Origin: Pseudomonas brassicacearum subsp. neoaurantiaca
GTDB lineage: Bacteria; Pseudomonadota; Gammaproteobacteria; Pseudomonadales; Pseudomonadaceae
Direction of reading: 5' to 3'
Length of the DNA stretch: 64,000 nt
Assembly (NCBI RefSeq): GCF_013608025.1
Contig: NZ_VDLV01000064.1
Coordinates: 94,365-158,364, forward strand
The notes below the pieces were generated by a model. That model had not been told where the DNA came from, did no database searches, and was given only the letters and a program-made list of their open reading frames with translations. Positions within the stretch are counted from its first letter, which is position 1. Each line of letters opens with the position of its first letter. The translations under genes were made by a program, and so were the position numbers. Below are positions 23,869 through 32,917 of the stretch, in pieces.

Positions 23869-26088
23869 TTAATACAAATCCACCGGATCCACATCCAGCG
23901 ACCAGCGCACCGCCCGCCCGCTGGGCATCTGTTCCAACACCAACAGCCAGGCACTCAGTAACCGATGCAACGGCGCCCGGGCATTGGCCTGCAATAGAAG
24001 CTGGGCACGATAGCGTCCGGCCCGCCGCTCCATCGGAGCCGGAACCGGCCCCAAGAGTTCGATGCCGGTGAGGTTTTGTTCGGCCAGCAGCCGTTCCGCC
24101 TCACTGCACGCTTCGTCCAGGAAACCTTCCGCCTGCCCCGGTTTGTGAGCCTCGGCGCGCAACAGCGCCAGGTGCGCAAATGGGGGCAACCCGGCGCCAC
24201 GGCGTTCGCTCAGTGCCTGTTCCGCAAAGGCGAAATAGCCCTGTTCGGTCAGTTGTATCAGCAGCGGATGATCCGCCAGGTGGGTCTGGATGATCACTTT
24301 GCCCGGCTCCTCGGCGCGTCCGGCGCGGCCGGCGACCTGGACGATCAACTGCGCCATGCGCTCGCTGGCGCGGAAATCACCGGAGAACAATCCGCCGTCG
24401 GCATCCAGGATCGACACCAGCGTGACCCGGGGGAAGTGATGCCCCTTGGCGAGCATTTGCGTGCCCACCAGGATGCATGGCTGACCCTTCTGGATGGTGG
24501 CGAACAGATTGTTCATCGCATCTTTTCGCGAAGTGCTGTCGCGATCCACTCGCAGAACGGGATAGTCGGGAAACAAGATCCCCAGCCGTTCTTCGGCGCG
24601 CTCGGTACCAGCGCCCACCGGACGCAAGTCGACTTTGCCGCATTGCGGGCAGTTCCTCGGCACGCGTTCGGAATGCCCGCAATGGTGGCAACGCAGCTCA
24701 CCGTAGCGCTGATGCACGGTCATCCGCGCGTCGCAGCGTTCGCAGCCGGACATCCAGCCACAGTCATGGCACAGCAAGGTCGGGGCAAAACCCCGGCGAT
24801 TGAGAAAGACCAACACTTGTTGCCCCGCGGCCAGGGTCTGGCCGATGGCTTGCTGCATAGGCCCGGATATGCCGCTGTCCAGCGGACGGCTTTTCACATC
24901 CAGGCGCAGGAAGCGCGGTTGCTTGGCGCCGCCGGCCCTTTCGTTGAGGCGCAGCAAGCCGTAGCGACCGGTGTAGGCGTTGTGCAGGCTTTCCAGCGAA
25001 GGCGTGGCCGAGCCAAGGACGATGGGAATGTTTTCCTGGCGGGCGCGCACCAGCGCCAGATCGCGCGCGTGGTAGCGCAGGCCTTCCTGCTGTTTATAGG
25101 AGCCGTCGTGTTCTTCGTCGATGATGATCAAACCGGGGTTTTTCATCGGTGTGAACAAGGCCGAGCGGGTGCCGATGATGATGTCGGCCTCGCCGTCCCG
25201 GGCGGCGAGCCAGGCTTCCAGGCGTTCGCGGTCGTTTACGGCCGAATGCACGAGGGCGATCCGCGCATTGAAGCGCTGTTCGAAGCGCGCCAGGGTCTGG
25301 GGGCCGAGGTTGATTTCCGGAATCAGCACCAGCGCCTGCTTGCCGGCTTCCAGGGTCTGGCGGATCAGCTGCAGGTACACCTCGGTCTTGCCGCTGCCGG
25401 TGACGCCCGCCAATAGAAAGGCGTGGTAGCTGTCGAAGCCCGCGCGAATCGCTTCGCAAGCGGCCCGTTGCTCGGCGTTGAGCGGAAGTTCCGGCTGGGC
25501 CAGCCAGTGCTCATGCCGCGCGCCTGGTAAATGACGACGAACCTCAACCTGGACCAGATCCTTGGCCAGCAGCAGGTCGAGGCTGTCCTTGCTGAGCATC
25601 AGTTTGCTCAATAGCTGGTGGGCCACGCCGTGGGGATGTTGGGCCAGGGTCGCCAGGGCTTCGCGCTGGCGCGGTGCGCGGGCGATACGCGGATCGTCCA
25701 GCGAGGCGCCCGGTGCCATCGACCAGAACCGCTCCTGGCGCGCTTCGGCCGGCTCGCCTTGGCGCAACAGCACCGGCAGGGCCCAACTCAGAGTGTCCCC
25801 CAGGCTGTGCTGATAATACTGGGCGGTCCACAGGCACAGCTTGAACAGCGACGCCGGCAGCGGTGGCGTCGAATCGAGCAAGGCCAGGGCCGGCTTGAGT
25901 TTGTCGACCGGCACTTCGCTGTGGTCGGTGACCTCCACCAGGATGCCGATCATTTCCCGCCGGCCGAACGGCACCCGCAGGCGCATGCCCGGCTGCAACT
26001 GGGCACGCGGCACTCCGGCCGGGGCGCGGTAATCGAACAGGCGGCGCAGCGGTGATGGCAAGGCGAGGCGCAGGATGGCGTCGGGCAC
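23869..26088 (-). CDS. priA: Primosomal replication-restart helicase PriA
   Basis: 3'-5' helicase that reloads the replisome at stalled forks, 739 residues from the GTG at 26088 (VPDAILRLAL). A TTG eight codons upstream is the alternative. The N-terminal DNA-binding domain is followed by Walker A (GVTGSGKTEVYL), a DEEH box (IIIDEEHDGSYK) and the two zinc clusters (CHDCGWMSGCERC and CHHCG...CPQCG) inserted in the helicase core. Stand-alone gene diverging from rpmE. Confidence 0.95.
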   Translation of the reverse strand: MPDAILRLALPSPLRRLFDYRAPAGVPRAQLQPGMRLRVPFGRREMIGILVEVTDHSEVPVDKLKPALALLDSTPPLPASLFKLCLWTAQYYQHSLGDTLSWALPVLLRQGEPAEARQERFWSMAPGASLDDPRIARAPRQREALATLAQHPHGVAHQLLSKLMLSKDSLDLLLAKDLVQVEVRRHLPGARHEHWLAQPELPLNAEQRAACEAIRAGFDSYHAFLLAGVTGSGKTEVYLQLIRQTLEAGKQALVLIPEINLGPQTLARFEQRFNARIALVHSAVNDRERLEAWLAARDGEADIIIGTRSALFTPMKNPGLIIIDEEHDGSYKQQEGLRYHARDLALVRARQENIPIVLGSATPSLESLHNAYTGRYGLLRLNERAGGAKQPRFLRLDVKSRPLDSGISGPMQQAIGQTLAAGQQVLVFLNRRGFAPTLLCHDCGWMSGCERCDARMTVHQRYGELRCHHCGHSERVPRNCPQCGKVDLRPVGAGTERAEERLGILFPDYPVLRVDRDSTSRKDAMNNLFATIQKGQPCILVGTQMLAKGHHFPRVTLVSILDADGGLFSGDFRASERMAQLIVQVAGRAGRAEEPGKVIIQTHLADHPLLIQLTEQGYFAFAEQALSERRGAGLPPFAHLALLRAEAHKPGQAEGFLDEACSEAERLLAEQNLTGIELLGPVPAPMERRAGRYRAQLLLQANARAPLHRLLSAWLLVLEQMPSGRAVRWSLDVDPVDLY

Positions 26089-26137
26089 GCGGGGGTCTCG
26101 GTAGGCAAACAAGTTCGCAAGGCTGAGCGCTATTCAA

Positions 26138-26227
26138 TGTGGGAGCGAGCTTGCTCGCGATGGCGTCAGTTCTGTCACATTGATGCTGACTGAATCGCCG
26201 CTATCGCGAGCAAGCTCGCTCCCACAG
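26138..26227. repeat. REPIN, type A, in the priA/rpmE divergent region
   Basis: An inverted REP pair between two divergent genes, only about 50 bases upstream of the priA start and 52 bases upstream of the rpmE -35. Placement upstream of both genes is unusual, since REPs tend to lie at 3' ends. Confidence 0.9.
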
Positions 26228-26278
26228 GGATTGTGCTTGAGGGCGCGAGCCTAGCAGACGGTTGGTACAAGTTGTAGC

Positions 26279-26306
26279 TTGCGCGATTAATGTTGTCTGG
26301 TAGAAT
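26279..26306 (+). promoter_or_regulatory. Probable sigma-70 promoter of rpmE
   Basis: TTGCGC at 26279 and TAGAAT at 26301, separated by 16 bases, lead to a transcript beginning about 65 bases before the rpmE ATG. Confidence 0.6.
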
Positions 26307-26376
26307 CCGCGGCCTAATTACGTGCGGTATTCAACAATAGTGTTGGGTGGCGGCACGCTAGCCTGAGGAAAACACC

Positions 26377-26595
26377 ATGAAAACCGATATCCATCCAGAC
26401 TATCCAGTTGTGGCCGTAACCTGCAGCTGCGGCAACAAGTTCGAAACCCGTTCGACCTACGGCAAAGCCCTGGCGATCGACGTTTGCAACGAATGCCACC
26501 CGTTCTACACCGGTAAGCAAAAGACTCTGGATACCGGCGGCCGCGTTCAGAAGTTCGCCGATCGTTTCGGTGCTTTCGGCGCGAAGAAAGCCTAA
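26377..26595 (+). CDS. rpmE: 50S ribosomal protein L31 (zinc-binding form)
   Basis: Large-subunit ribosomal protein of 72 residues. It carries the zinc Cys set (TCSCGN near 16-19 and CNECHPFY near 37-40), so this is the zinc-containing paralogue rather than the zinc-free YkgM form expressed on zinc starvation. TGAGGA precedes the ATG at 26377. Confidence 0.98.
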   Translation: MKTDIHPDYPVVAVTCSCGNKFETRSTYGKALAIDVCNECHPFYTGKQKTLDTGGRVQKFADRFGAFGAKKA

Positions 26596-26636
26596 GGCTG
26601 ATTATCTTGGAAAGTCGTTCCGGCTATTCCAGGCTA

Positions 26637-27419
26637 ATGAAAAAGGCGTCCCTCGTGGGCGCCTTTTTTGTGTCTGCGATTTGGCTTTGTGGCGCCCAGG
26701 CCTCCTGCCCCGTGCCGGGCGAGCTGCCTGAAGTGGCTGTGCAGCGCGTGGTGGACGGTGACACGTTGTATCTCCAGGACGGCCGTCGCATTCGCATGAT
26801 CGGCCTCAACAGCCCGGAGCTGGGCAAGCGCGGACGTGCTGACGAACCGTTCGCCGTGGCGGCGCGCCAGCGACTCGAGGCGCTGGTGGCTGCCAGTGCC
26901 GGCCGGGTCAAGGTATCGCCCGGCGAAGATGACCAGGACAACTACGGACGCACGCTCGCCCACGTCTATGACCGTCAGGGCCGCAACCTGGAAGAGCAAT
27001 TGATTGCCGAGGGGCTGGGCTTCCTGGTGGCGGTCGCGCCCAATGTCGATCTGGTCCAGTGCCAACAGGCGGCTGAGCGCCAGGCACGACAGGCCGGGCT
27101 CGGGATATGGAAGAAGTCTCCGGTCACGCGAGCGGAGCAAATCAACGCGGCCGGCTTTGCATTGGTCCGTGGTCGTGTAGACAGCGTGCAGCGCAATCGC
27201 GGCGGTATCTGGATAGAAATGCAGGGGGCGGTTGTCTTGCACATCACCCCTGATTTGCAGCGAAACTTTGACGCCTCGATGCTGAAGCGCCTGGAAGGTC
27301 GGACGATCGAGGCGCGCGGTTGGGTCATCGATCGCTCCCGGCGCGGGGCGACAAAGCCCGGGCAGGCGCGATGGATGCTGCCGGTGACCGATCCGGCGAT
27401 GTTGCAGCCGGTACTTTGA
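26637..27419 (+). CDS. Secreted thermonuclease-family protein
   Basis: SNase-fold nuclease of 260 residues. A signal peptide (MKKASLVGAFFVSAIWLCGA, cleavage near AQA-S) precedes the domain. Residues matching the staphylococcal nuclease active site are Arg in RMIGLNSPE, the following Glu, and Arg in NYGRTLAHVY; VVDGDTL supplies the metal-binding Asp. A C-terminal extension (about 175-260) may be an OB-like fold. The ATG at 26637 is favoured by the signal peptide; a TTG at 26607 is in frame but lacks support. The first codons overlap a terminator-like hairpin. Confidence 0.88.
   Translation: MKKASLVGAFFVSAIWLCGAQASCPVPGELPEVAVQRVVDGDTLYLQDGRRIRMIGLNSPELGKRGRADEPFAVAARQRLEALVAASAGRVKVSPGEDDQDNYGRTLAHVYDRQGRNLEEQLIAEGLGFLVAVAPNVDLVQCQQAAERQARQAGLGIWKKSPVTRAEQINAAGFALVRGRVDSVQRNRGGIWIEMQGAVVLHITPDLQRNFDASMLKRLEGRTIEARGWVIDRSRRGATKPGQARWMLPVTDPAMLQPVL
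26639..26671 (+). terminator. rpmE terminator overlapping the nuclease start codons
   Basis: AAAAAGGCG and CGCCTTTTTT form a stem around the loop TCCCTCGTGGG, followed by a T run, 44 bases after the rpmE stop. It lies inside the first eleven codons of the nuclease gene and should therefore terminate most rpmE transcripts before the nuclease is read. Confidence 0.7.
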
Positions 27420-27509
27420 CAAAAATATTGTAGACATTTTCAGCGTTGATTGTATGCATCAAGCCCTTGTGTTTCGCTGCTCTTGGCCCAAAGTCGTAGG
27501 GCAGGGCGC

Positions 27510-27538
27510 TTGACAGCAGTGACTGGTCAGTCTTGTAG
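27510..27538 (+). promoter_or_regulatory. Possible promoter of maeB
   Basis: A perfect -35 TTGACA at 27510 is followed after 17 bases by a poor -10 (TTGTAG), about 67 bases before the maeB ATG. The weak -10 suggests activator dependence or a misread. Confidence 0.3.
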
Positions 27539-27604
27539 GGACTTTGCGAGGCGCGTATCCTCGGCGGTCCGTCTGTCCAACACAGTAAAAAGCGGAATGC
27601 CCAC

Positions 27605-28873
27605 ATGTCTGATCTGAAAACTGCCGCTCTCGAATATCACGCTAATCCTCGTCCGGGTAAGCTGAGTGTCGAGCTCACCAAGGCCACCGCTACTGCCCGC
27701 GACCTGTCGCTGGCCTACAGCCCCGGCGTAGCCGAACCAGTGCGCGAAATCGCTCGCGACCCTGAACTGGCCTACAAGTACACCGGCAAGGGCAACCTGG
27801 TTGCAGTCATTTCCGATGGCACCGCGATTCTCGGCCTAGGTAACCTCGGCCCACTGGCCTCCAAGCCGGTCATGGAAGGCAAGGGTGTTCTGTTCAAGCG
27901 TTTCGCTGGCATCGACGTGTTCGACATCGAAGTCGACTCCGAAAGCCCACAGGCCTTCATCGACACCGTCAAGCGCATCTCCATCACCTTCGGTGGCATC
28001 AACCTGGAAGACATCAAGGCACCTGAGTGCTTCGAGATCGAGCGCGCCCTGATCGAACAGTGCGACATCCCGGTTTTCCACGATGACCAGCACGGTACCG
28101 CGATCGTGACCGCGGCCGGCATGATCAACGCCCTGGAAATCGCTGGCAAAACCCTGCCGGAAGCCAAGATCGTCTGCCTGGGTGCCGGCGCTGCGGCCAT
28201 CTCCTGCATGAAATTGCTGGTGAGCATGGGTGCCAAGATCGAAAACATCTTCATGGTTGACCGTACCGGTGTGATCCACTCCGGCCGTGACGACCTGAAC
28301 CAGTACAAGGCCGTGTTCGCCCACGCGACCGACAAGCGCTCCCTGGCGGACGCGCTGGACGGCGCCGACGTGTTCGTCGGCCTGTCGGGCCCGAACCTGC
28401 TGAGCGCGGAAAACCTGCTGCGCATGGCGCCGAACCCGATCGTGTTCGCCTGCTCGAACCCGGATCCGGAAATCTCCCCGGAGCTGGCTCACGCAACCCG
28501 CAACGACGTGATCATGGCCACCGGCCGTTCGGACTACCCGAACCAGGTCAACAACGTACTGGGCTTCCCGTTCATCTTCCGTGGTGCCCTGGACGTCCGC
28601 GCCAAGCGCATCAACGAAGAAATGAAAGTCGCGGCGGCCAACGCCCTGCGTGAACTGGCCAAGCTGCCGGTGCCGCAGGAAGTGTGCGACGCCTACGGCG
28701 GCATCAAATTGGAATTCGGTCGTGAGTACATCATCCCGAAACCAATGGACGCGCGCCTGATCACCCTGATCTCCGACGCCGTGGCCAAGGCCGCCATCGA
28801 GACGGGTGTTGCAACCCTGCCGTACCCGAAGAACTACCCGCTCAAGAGCGTGGATGACGTGTTCAACGGCTAA
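27605..28873 (+). CDS. maeB: Malic enzyme (short form, MaeB-like)
   Basis: Decarboxylates malate to pyruvate with NAD(P)H formation, 422 residues. The malic N-terminal domain contains YSPGVAEPVREIA and FDIEVDSESPQ. The metal-binding region is VFHDDQHGTA and the nucleotide-binding motif CLGAGAAAISCMKLL. It lacks the phosphotransacetylase-like C-terminal domain of E. coli MaeB. Cofactor preference is not settled by sequence alone. A strong terminator follows. Confidence 0.93.
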   Translation: MSDLKTAALEYHANPRPGKLSVELTKATATARDLSLAYSPGVAEPVREIARDPELAYKYTGKGNLVAVISDGTAILGLGNLGPLASKPVMEGKGVLFKRFAGIDVFDIEVDSESPQAFIDTVKRISITFGGINLEDIKAPECFEIERALIEQCDIPVFHDDQHGTAIVTAAGMINALEIAGKTLPEAKIVCLGAGAAAISCMKLLVSMGAKIENIFMVDRTGVIHSGRDDLNQYKAVFAHATDKRSLADALDGADVFVGLSGPNLLSAENLLRMAPNPIVFACSNPDPEISPELAHATRNDVIMATGRSDYPNQVNNVLGFPFIFRGALDVRAKRINEEMKVAAANALRELAKLPVPQEVCDAYGGIKLEFGREYIIPKPMDARLITLISDAVAKAAIETGVATLPYPKNYPLKSVDDVFNG

Positions 28874-28892
28874 GCCGGTGTAGCGCTTCAAC

Positions 28893-28927
28893 AAAAAGCC
28901 CCGGCTCGTGTGAGTCGGGGCTTTTTT
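28893..28927 (+). terminator. Rho-independent terminator of maeB
   Basis: The stem AAAGCCCCGGCTC / GAGTCGGGGCTTT with a short loop and a six-T run begins 20 bases after the maeB stop. Confidence 0.9.
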
Positions 28928-28961
28928 GTGGCTGCCGGTTTGTGTGACCACCGCAAACCCT

Positions 28962-29131
28962 TGTGGGAGCGAGCTTGCTCGCGAAAGCGTCAGGCCAGGC
29001 AACCCAAAACCTGTGGCGAGGGAGCTTGCTCCCGCTGGGCTGCGAAGCAGGCCCCTGTAGGCCTATAGATAGACCGTATTGCCCGGTTTGCGGCTGCTGC
29101 GCAGCCGAGCGGGAGCAAGCTCCCTCGCCAC
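28962..29131. repeat. Single type A REP arm followed by a type B REP pair
   Basis: A lone type A arm (28962-28990) without its partner stands just before a complete type B inverted pair (29012-29131). The region separates the convergent maeB and ponA genes. The type B centre also contains a GCTGCGAAGCAG / CTGCTGCGCAGC-like pair. Confidence 0.85.
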
Positions 29132-29149
29132 GGGTTTTATGTGCGGTGC

Positions 29150-29186
29150 AAAAAAGCCCCGCGCTTCTCTCGAAGGCGGGGCTTTT
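29150..29186 (-). terminator. Rho-independent terminator of ponA
   Basis: Read on the minus strand, AAAAGCCCCGCC and GCGGGGCTTTT pair around a 12-base loop, ending in a T run, 13 bases after the ponA stop. Confidence 0.88.
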
Positions 29187-29199
29187 GGGGGACGCTCGG

Positions 29200-31647
29200 T
29201 CAGAACAGATCGATCGGCGCCGCTTCGTCCGCCGGCAGCGGGCTGCCCGGCGCCACGCCGTTACCCAGTTCGTTGACCGAAGGCGGGGTGTCTTCGCTCT
29301 TGAACAGCTCGAAGTACGCGCCTGGCGTGCCTGGCGTGGCGGCGCGACCGCTGACCGGGTCGACCCGCAGGCTGAGGATGCCTTCCGGTTCTGGTTGGGT
29401 GTGCGGCGGCTTGTCCTTCAGGGCGGCGCCCATGTAGCTCATCCAGATCGGCAGCGCCACGGTGCCGCCGAACTCGCGCCGGCCCAGACTTTCCGGCTGG
29501 TCGAAACCGGTCCAGACGGTGGTCACGTAGTCGGCGTTGTAGCCGGAGAACCAGGCGTCCTTGGATTCGTTGGTGGTGCCAGTCTTGCCCGCCAGGTCAG
29601 TGCGGCCCAAGGCCAGGGCGCGGCGGCCGGTGCCGAGCTTGATCACGTCCTGCAGCATGCTGTTGAGGATGTAGGTGGTGCGGCCGTCAACGATGCGTTC
29701 GGCAATGGCCGGTGCCTGCGGTACGGCAGGGGCGGTGGTGGCTTCGCCACCCGTTGCATTCACCGTAAACGTCTCGGTGGCTGGCGCGGCGACGCCATTG
29801 CTGGCCTGATCACCTGCAGGAACCCGTGGCGGGTTGGCGACGAACAATGTGTCGCCGTTGCGGCTTTCGATCTTGTCGATGATGTACGGGGTGATCTTGT
29901 AGCCGCCGTTGGCGAATGTGCTCCAGCCGGTGGCAATTTCCATCGGCGTCAGGGTCGCGGTGCCCAGGGCCAGGGACAGGTTGCGTGGCAGGTCCTGCTT
30001 GTTGAAGCCGAACTTGCTGATGTAGTCGATGGTGCGATCCACGCCCAGGGCCTGCAACAGGCGGATCGACACCAGGTTGCGGGACTTGTACAGCGCCTCG
30101 CGCAGGCGAATCGGCCCGAGGAAGGTATTGGTGTCGTTTTTCGGCCGCCAGACCTTGTCCAGGTATTCGTCGACAAACACGATCGGCGCATCGTTGACCA
30201 GGCTGGCGGCGGTGTAGCCGTTATCCAGCGCAGCACTGTAGACGAACGGTTTGAAGCTCGAGCCCGGTTGGCGCTTGGCCTGCAAGGCGCGGTTGTAATT
30301 GCTCTGCTCGAAGGCGAAGCCGCCCACCAGCGAACGGATCGCGCCGTCCTGAGGGTCGAGGGAAACCAGCGCGCCCTGGGCCGCCGGGATCTGACTGAAT
30401 TTGAGAGAGTTGTCCGGCTGACGCTGCACCCGGATCAGGTCGCCGACCTGTGCCACGTCGGCAGGCTGGCGCGGATTGGCGCCCATGCTGTTGGTATTGA
30501 GGAACGGACGGGCCCATTTCATGGTGTCCCAGGCCACGTGCTCTTCCGACTCGCCATTGCGCGTCAGTACCTTGATGCCGTCCTTGTCCACCTGGGTGAC
30601 GATTGCCGGTTCCAGGCTGCTGATGGTGCGCTGCTTGGTCAGCTCCAGGGCCCAGGCTTCCTTGGTCTTGCCTGGCAGGCGCGACTCGGGTCCACGGTAG
30701 CCGTGGCGCTGGTCATAAGTCATCAAGCCTTCATGCAGCGCAGTGTTGGCCATTTCCTGCAAATTGCTCGGCACCGTGGTGGTGACGCGGAAACCTTCGG
30801 TATAGGCGTCGCTGCCATAGCGCCCGACCATTTCGGCCCGGGCCATCTCGGCGATGTACGGCGCGTTCACTTCCGGTGTCGGCACGTGATAACTGGCGTT
30901 CAAGGGTTCGTTGATCGCGGCGGTGTAGTCGGCTTCGCTGATCTTGCCGAGCTTGTACATGCGCCCCAGGATCCAGTCGCGACGTTCCTTGCTGCGCGCC
31001 GGGTTGGCCAGCGGGTTGAAGCGCGACGGTGCCTTGGGCAGGCCGGCGATCATCGCCATCTGCGCCAGGCTCACGTCGCGGATCGACTTGCCGTAATACA
31101 CCTGCGCCGCCGCCTCGATGCCATAGGCGCGGTTACCCAGGTAGATCTTGTTCACGTACAGCTCGAGGATCTCGTCCTTGGTCAGCTGCCGCTCGATCTG
31201 CAGGGCCAGGAGAATCTCGGTGGTCTTGCGCGAGAAGCTGCGTTCGCTGGTCAGGAAGAAATTCTTGGCGACCTGCATGGTGATGGTGCTGCCACCGGAC
31301 TGGATGTGGCCACTCTTGACCAGTTGGCTGGCGGCGCGCATCAGGCTGCCCGGATCGACGCCGTAGTGGTTGGCGAAGTTGTCGTCTTCAGCACTTAGTA
31401 ACGCATTGATGAAATTGGGCGGAATGTCGGCGAAACGGATCGGAGTGCGGCGCATTTCGCCAAATTCGGCGATCAACTTGTTGTCGCTGCTGTACACCCG
31501 CAAAGGAATCTGCAACTGAATACTTCTCAGCGCCTCCACGGACGGCAATCCCGGACTAAGGTAAAGAAACGCACCGCTCAGACCCAGGAGCAGTCCGCAG
31601 AAAACGGCGACGATGGACCATCCGAAAAATTTCAGCAGACGAATCAA
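29200..31647 (-). CDS. ponA: Penicillin-binding protein 1A (PonA)
   Basis: Bifunctional class A peptidoglycan synthase, about 815 residues. It has an N-terminal membrane anchor (about 10-30). The GT51 transglycosylase domain shows SAEDDNFANHYGVD and GGSTITMQVAKNFF. An OB-like insert follows, and the transpeptidase domain has the SxxK nucleophile in GSSFKPF and the KTG box in LAGKTGTTNESKD. The Asp-rich C-terminal tail is short. I chose TTG at 31647 (then IRLLKFFGW) because family members begin at this point; further upstream codons are atypical and the ribosome-binding site is weak. Confidence 0.93.
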   Translation of the reverse strand: MIRLLKFFGWSIVAVFCGLLLGLSGAFLYLSPGLPSVEALRSIQLQIPLRVYSSDNKLIAEFGEMRRTPIRFADIPPNFINALLSAEDDNFANHYGVDPGSLMRAASQLVKSGHIQSGGSTITMQVAKNFFLTSERSFSRKTTEILLALQIERQLTKDEILELYVNKIYLGNRAYGIEAAAQVYYGKSIRDVSLAQMAMIAGLPKAPSRFNPLANPARSKERRDWILGRMYKLGKISEADYTAAINEPLNASYHVPTPEVNAPYIAEMARAEMVGRYGSDAYTEGFRVTTTVPSNLQEMANTALHEGLMTYDQRHGYRGPESRLPGKTKEAWALELTKQRTISSLEPAIVTQVDKDGIKVLTRNGESEEHVAWDTMKWARPFLNTNSMGANPRQPADVAQVGDLIRVQRQPDNSLKFSQIPAAQGALVSLDPQDGAIRSLVGGFAFEQSNYNRALQAKRQPGSSFKPFVYSAALDNGYTAASLVNDAPIVFVDEYLDKVWRPKNDTNTFLGPIRLREALYKSRNLVSIRLLQALGVDRTIDYISKFGFNKQDLPRNLSLALGTATLTPMEIATGWSTFANGGYKITPYIIDKIESRNGDTLFVANPPRVPAGDQASNGVAAPATETFTVNATGGEATTAPAVPQAPAIAERIVDGRTTYILNSMLQDVIKLGTGRRALALGRTDLAGKTGTTNESKDAWFSGYNADYVTTVWTGFDQPESLGRREFGGTVALPIWMSYMGAALKDKPPHTQPEPEGILSLRVDPVSGRAATPGTPGAYFELFKSEDTPPSVNELGNGVAPGSPLPADEAAPIDLF

Positions 31648-31718
31648 GGCTTTTGGATATCCAGGCAAAGAATGAAAAAGGCGCCAGGTGCAGGGAAGGA
31701 CCCGTGCCAGCAACAAAG

Positions 31719-31756
31719 CGAAAAAAAACGCTGGGCATTATAAGCATTTTTTTTCG
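31719..31756 (-). promoter_or_regulatory. ponA -10 box inside a near-perfect A/T inverted repeat
   Basis: Arms CGAAAAAAAACGCT and AGCATTTTTTTTCG pair at 13 of 14 positions around a 10-base loop. On the minus strand the loop contains a perfect TATAAT (31742 to 31737), about 90 bases before the ponA start. No good -35 is seen at 16-18 bases. It could be the ponA promoter or a bidirectional hairpin toward pilM. Confidence 0.5.
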
Positions 31757-31852
31757 TCGGGAACGCCATCCGGACGTCCGTCGGACCGGGGGGATTGAAC
31801 GCAACGCATATTAGAGAGTCCGTAACCCACGGATAGTCATAGGGAATTGGTA

Positions 31853-32917
31853 GTGCTGCGACTCTTCAATAAAAAAGCCCATGGGCTTTTGGGCATCGAC
31901 ATCAGTTCAACATCGGTCAAGCTGCTCGAGTTGAGCCGCCAGGGCGACCGATACCGCGTCGAGTCCTATGCGGTAGAACCGCTGCCGGCCAACGCGGTGA
32001 TCGAGAAGAATATCGCCGAGCTCGAAGGGGTGGGGATGGCGTTGTCGCGGGTGCTCGACAAGGCCCGGACGCCCTTGCGCAACGTGGCGGTCGCTGTCGC
32101 GGGGTCGGCGGTCATCACCAAGACCATCGAGATGGACGCCGGGTTGTCAGAAGATGACATGGAAAACCAGCTCAAGATCGAGGCTGACCAGTACATCCCT
32201 TACCCATTGGATGAGGTGGCGATCGATTTCGAAGTGGTGGGCGTTTCCCCCCGCAGCGCCGAGCGGGTCGAAGTGCTGCTGGCGGCTTGTCGAAAGGAAA
32301 ACGTCGAGGTTCGCGAGGCGGCGCTGGGGCTCGCCGGGCTGACGGCTCGCGTGGTCGATGTGGAGGCCTACGCGCTGGAGCGCGCCTTCGGTCTGCTTGC
32401 CACGCAACTTGCCGCTTCCCAGGAGCGACTGACCGTGGCGGTGGTCGACATCGGCGCCACCATGACCACGCTCAGTGTGCTGCACAACGGTCGCATCATT
32501 TATACCCGTGAACAGTTGTTCGGTGGGCGTCAGCTCACCGAGGAAATCCAGCGCCGCTATGGCCTGACGCCAGAGCAGGCCGGCCTGGCAAAAAAGCAGG
32601 GCGGTTTGCCCGACGATTACCTCGGCGAGGTGCTGCAACCGTTTCGCGAAGCGCTGGTGCAGCAGGTGTCGCGTTCGTTGCAGTTTTTCTTCGCCTCGGG
32701 TCAGTACAGCGCGGTGGATCACATCCTGCTGGCGGGGGGCACTGCGTCAGTCGCCGGCCTGGACCGGCTGATCGAGCAGCGCCTGGGCACGCCAACCCAG
32801 GTTGCCAACCCGTTTACCAACATGGCCCTCAGTAGCAAGGTCAACGCTGGTGCCCTGGCCAGCGATGCGCCGGCGCTGATGATCGCCTGCGGTTTGGCCC
32901 TCAGGAGTTTCGACTGA
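31853..32917 (+). CDS. pilM: Type IV pilus inner-membrane platform protein PilM
   Basis: Actin-like ATPase-fold cytoplasmic protein that binds the PilN N-terminus and starts the alignment subcomplex; 354 residues. It begins MLRLFNKKAHGLLGIDISST with the phosphate-1 type loop, and VVDIGATMTTLSVL and LAGGTASVAGLD follow later. The GTG at 31853 gives the 354-residue length of P. aeruginosa PilM and has AGGGA about eight bases upstream; TTG at 31847 is the alternative. First gene of pilMNOPQ. Confidence 0.96.
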   Translation: MLRLFNKKAHGLLGIDISSTSVKLLELSRQGDRYRVESYAVEPLPANAVIEKNIAELEGVGMALSRVLDKARTPLRNVAVAVAGSAVITKTIEMDAGLSEDDMENQLKIEADQYIPYPLDEVAIDFEVVGVSPRSAERVEVLLAACRKENVEVREAALGLAGLTARVVDVEAYALERAFGLLATQLAASQERLTVAVVDIGATMTTLSVLHNGRIIYTREQLFGGRQLTEEIQRRYGLTPEQAGLAKKQGGLPDDYLGEVLQPFREALVQQVSRSLQFFFASGQYSAVDHILLAGGTASVAGLDRLIEQRLGTPTQVANPFTNMALSSKVNAGALASDAPALMIACGLALRSFD

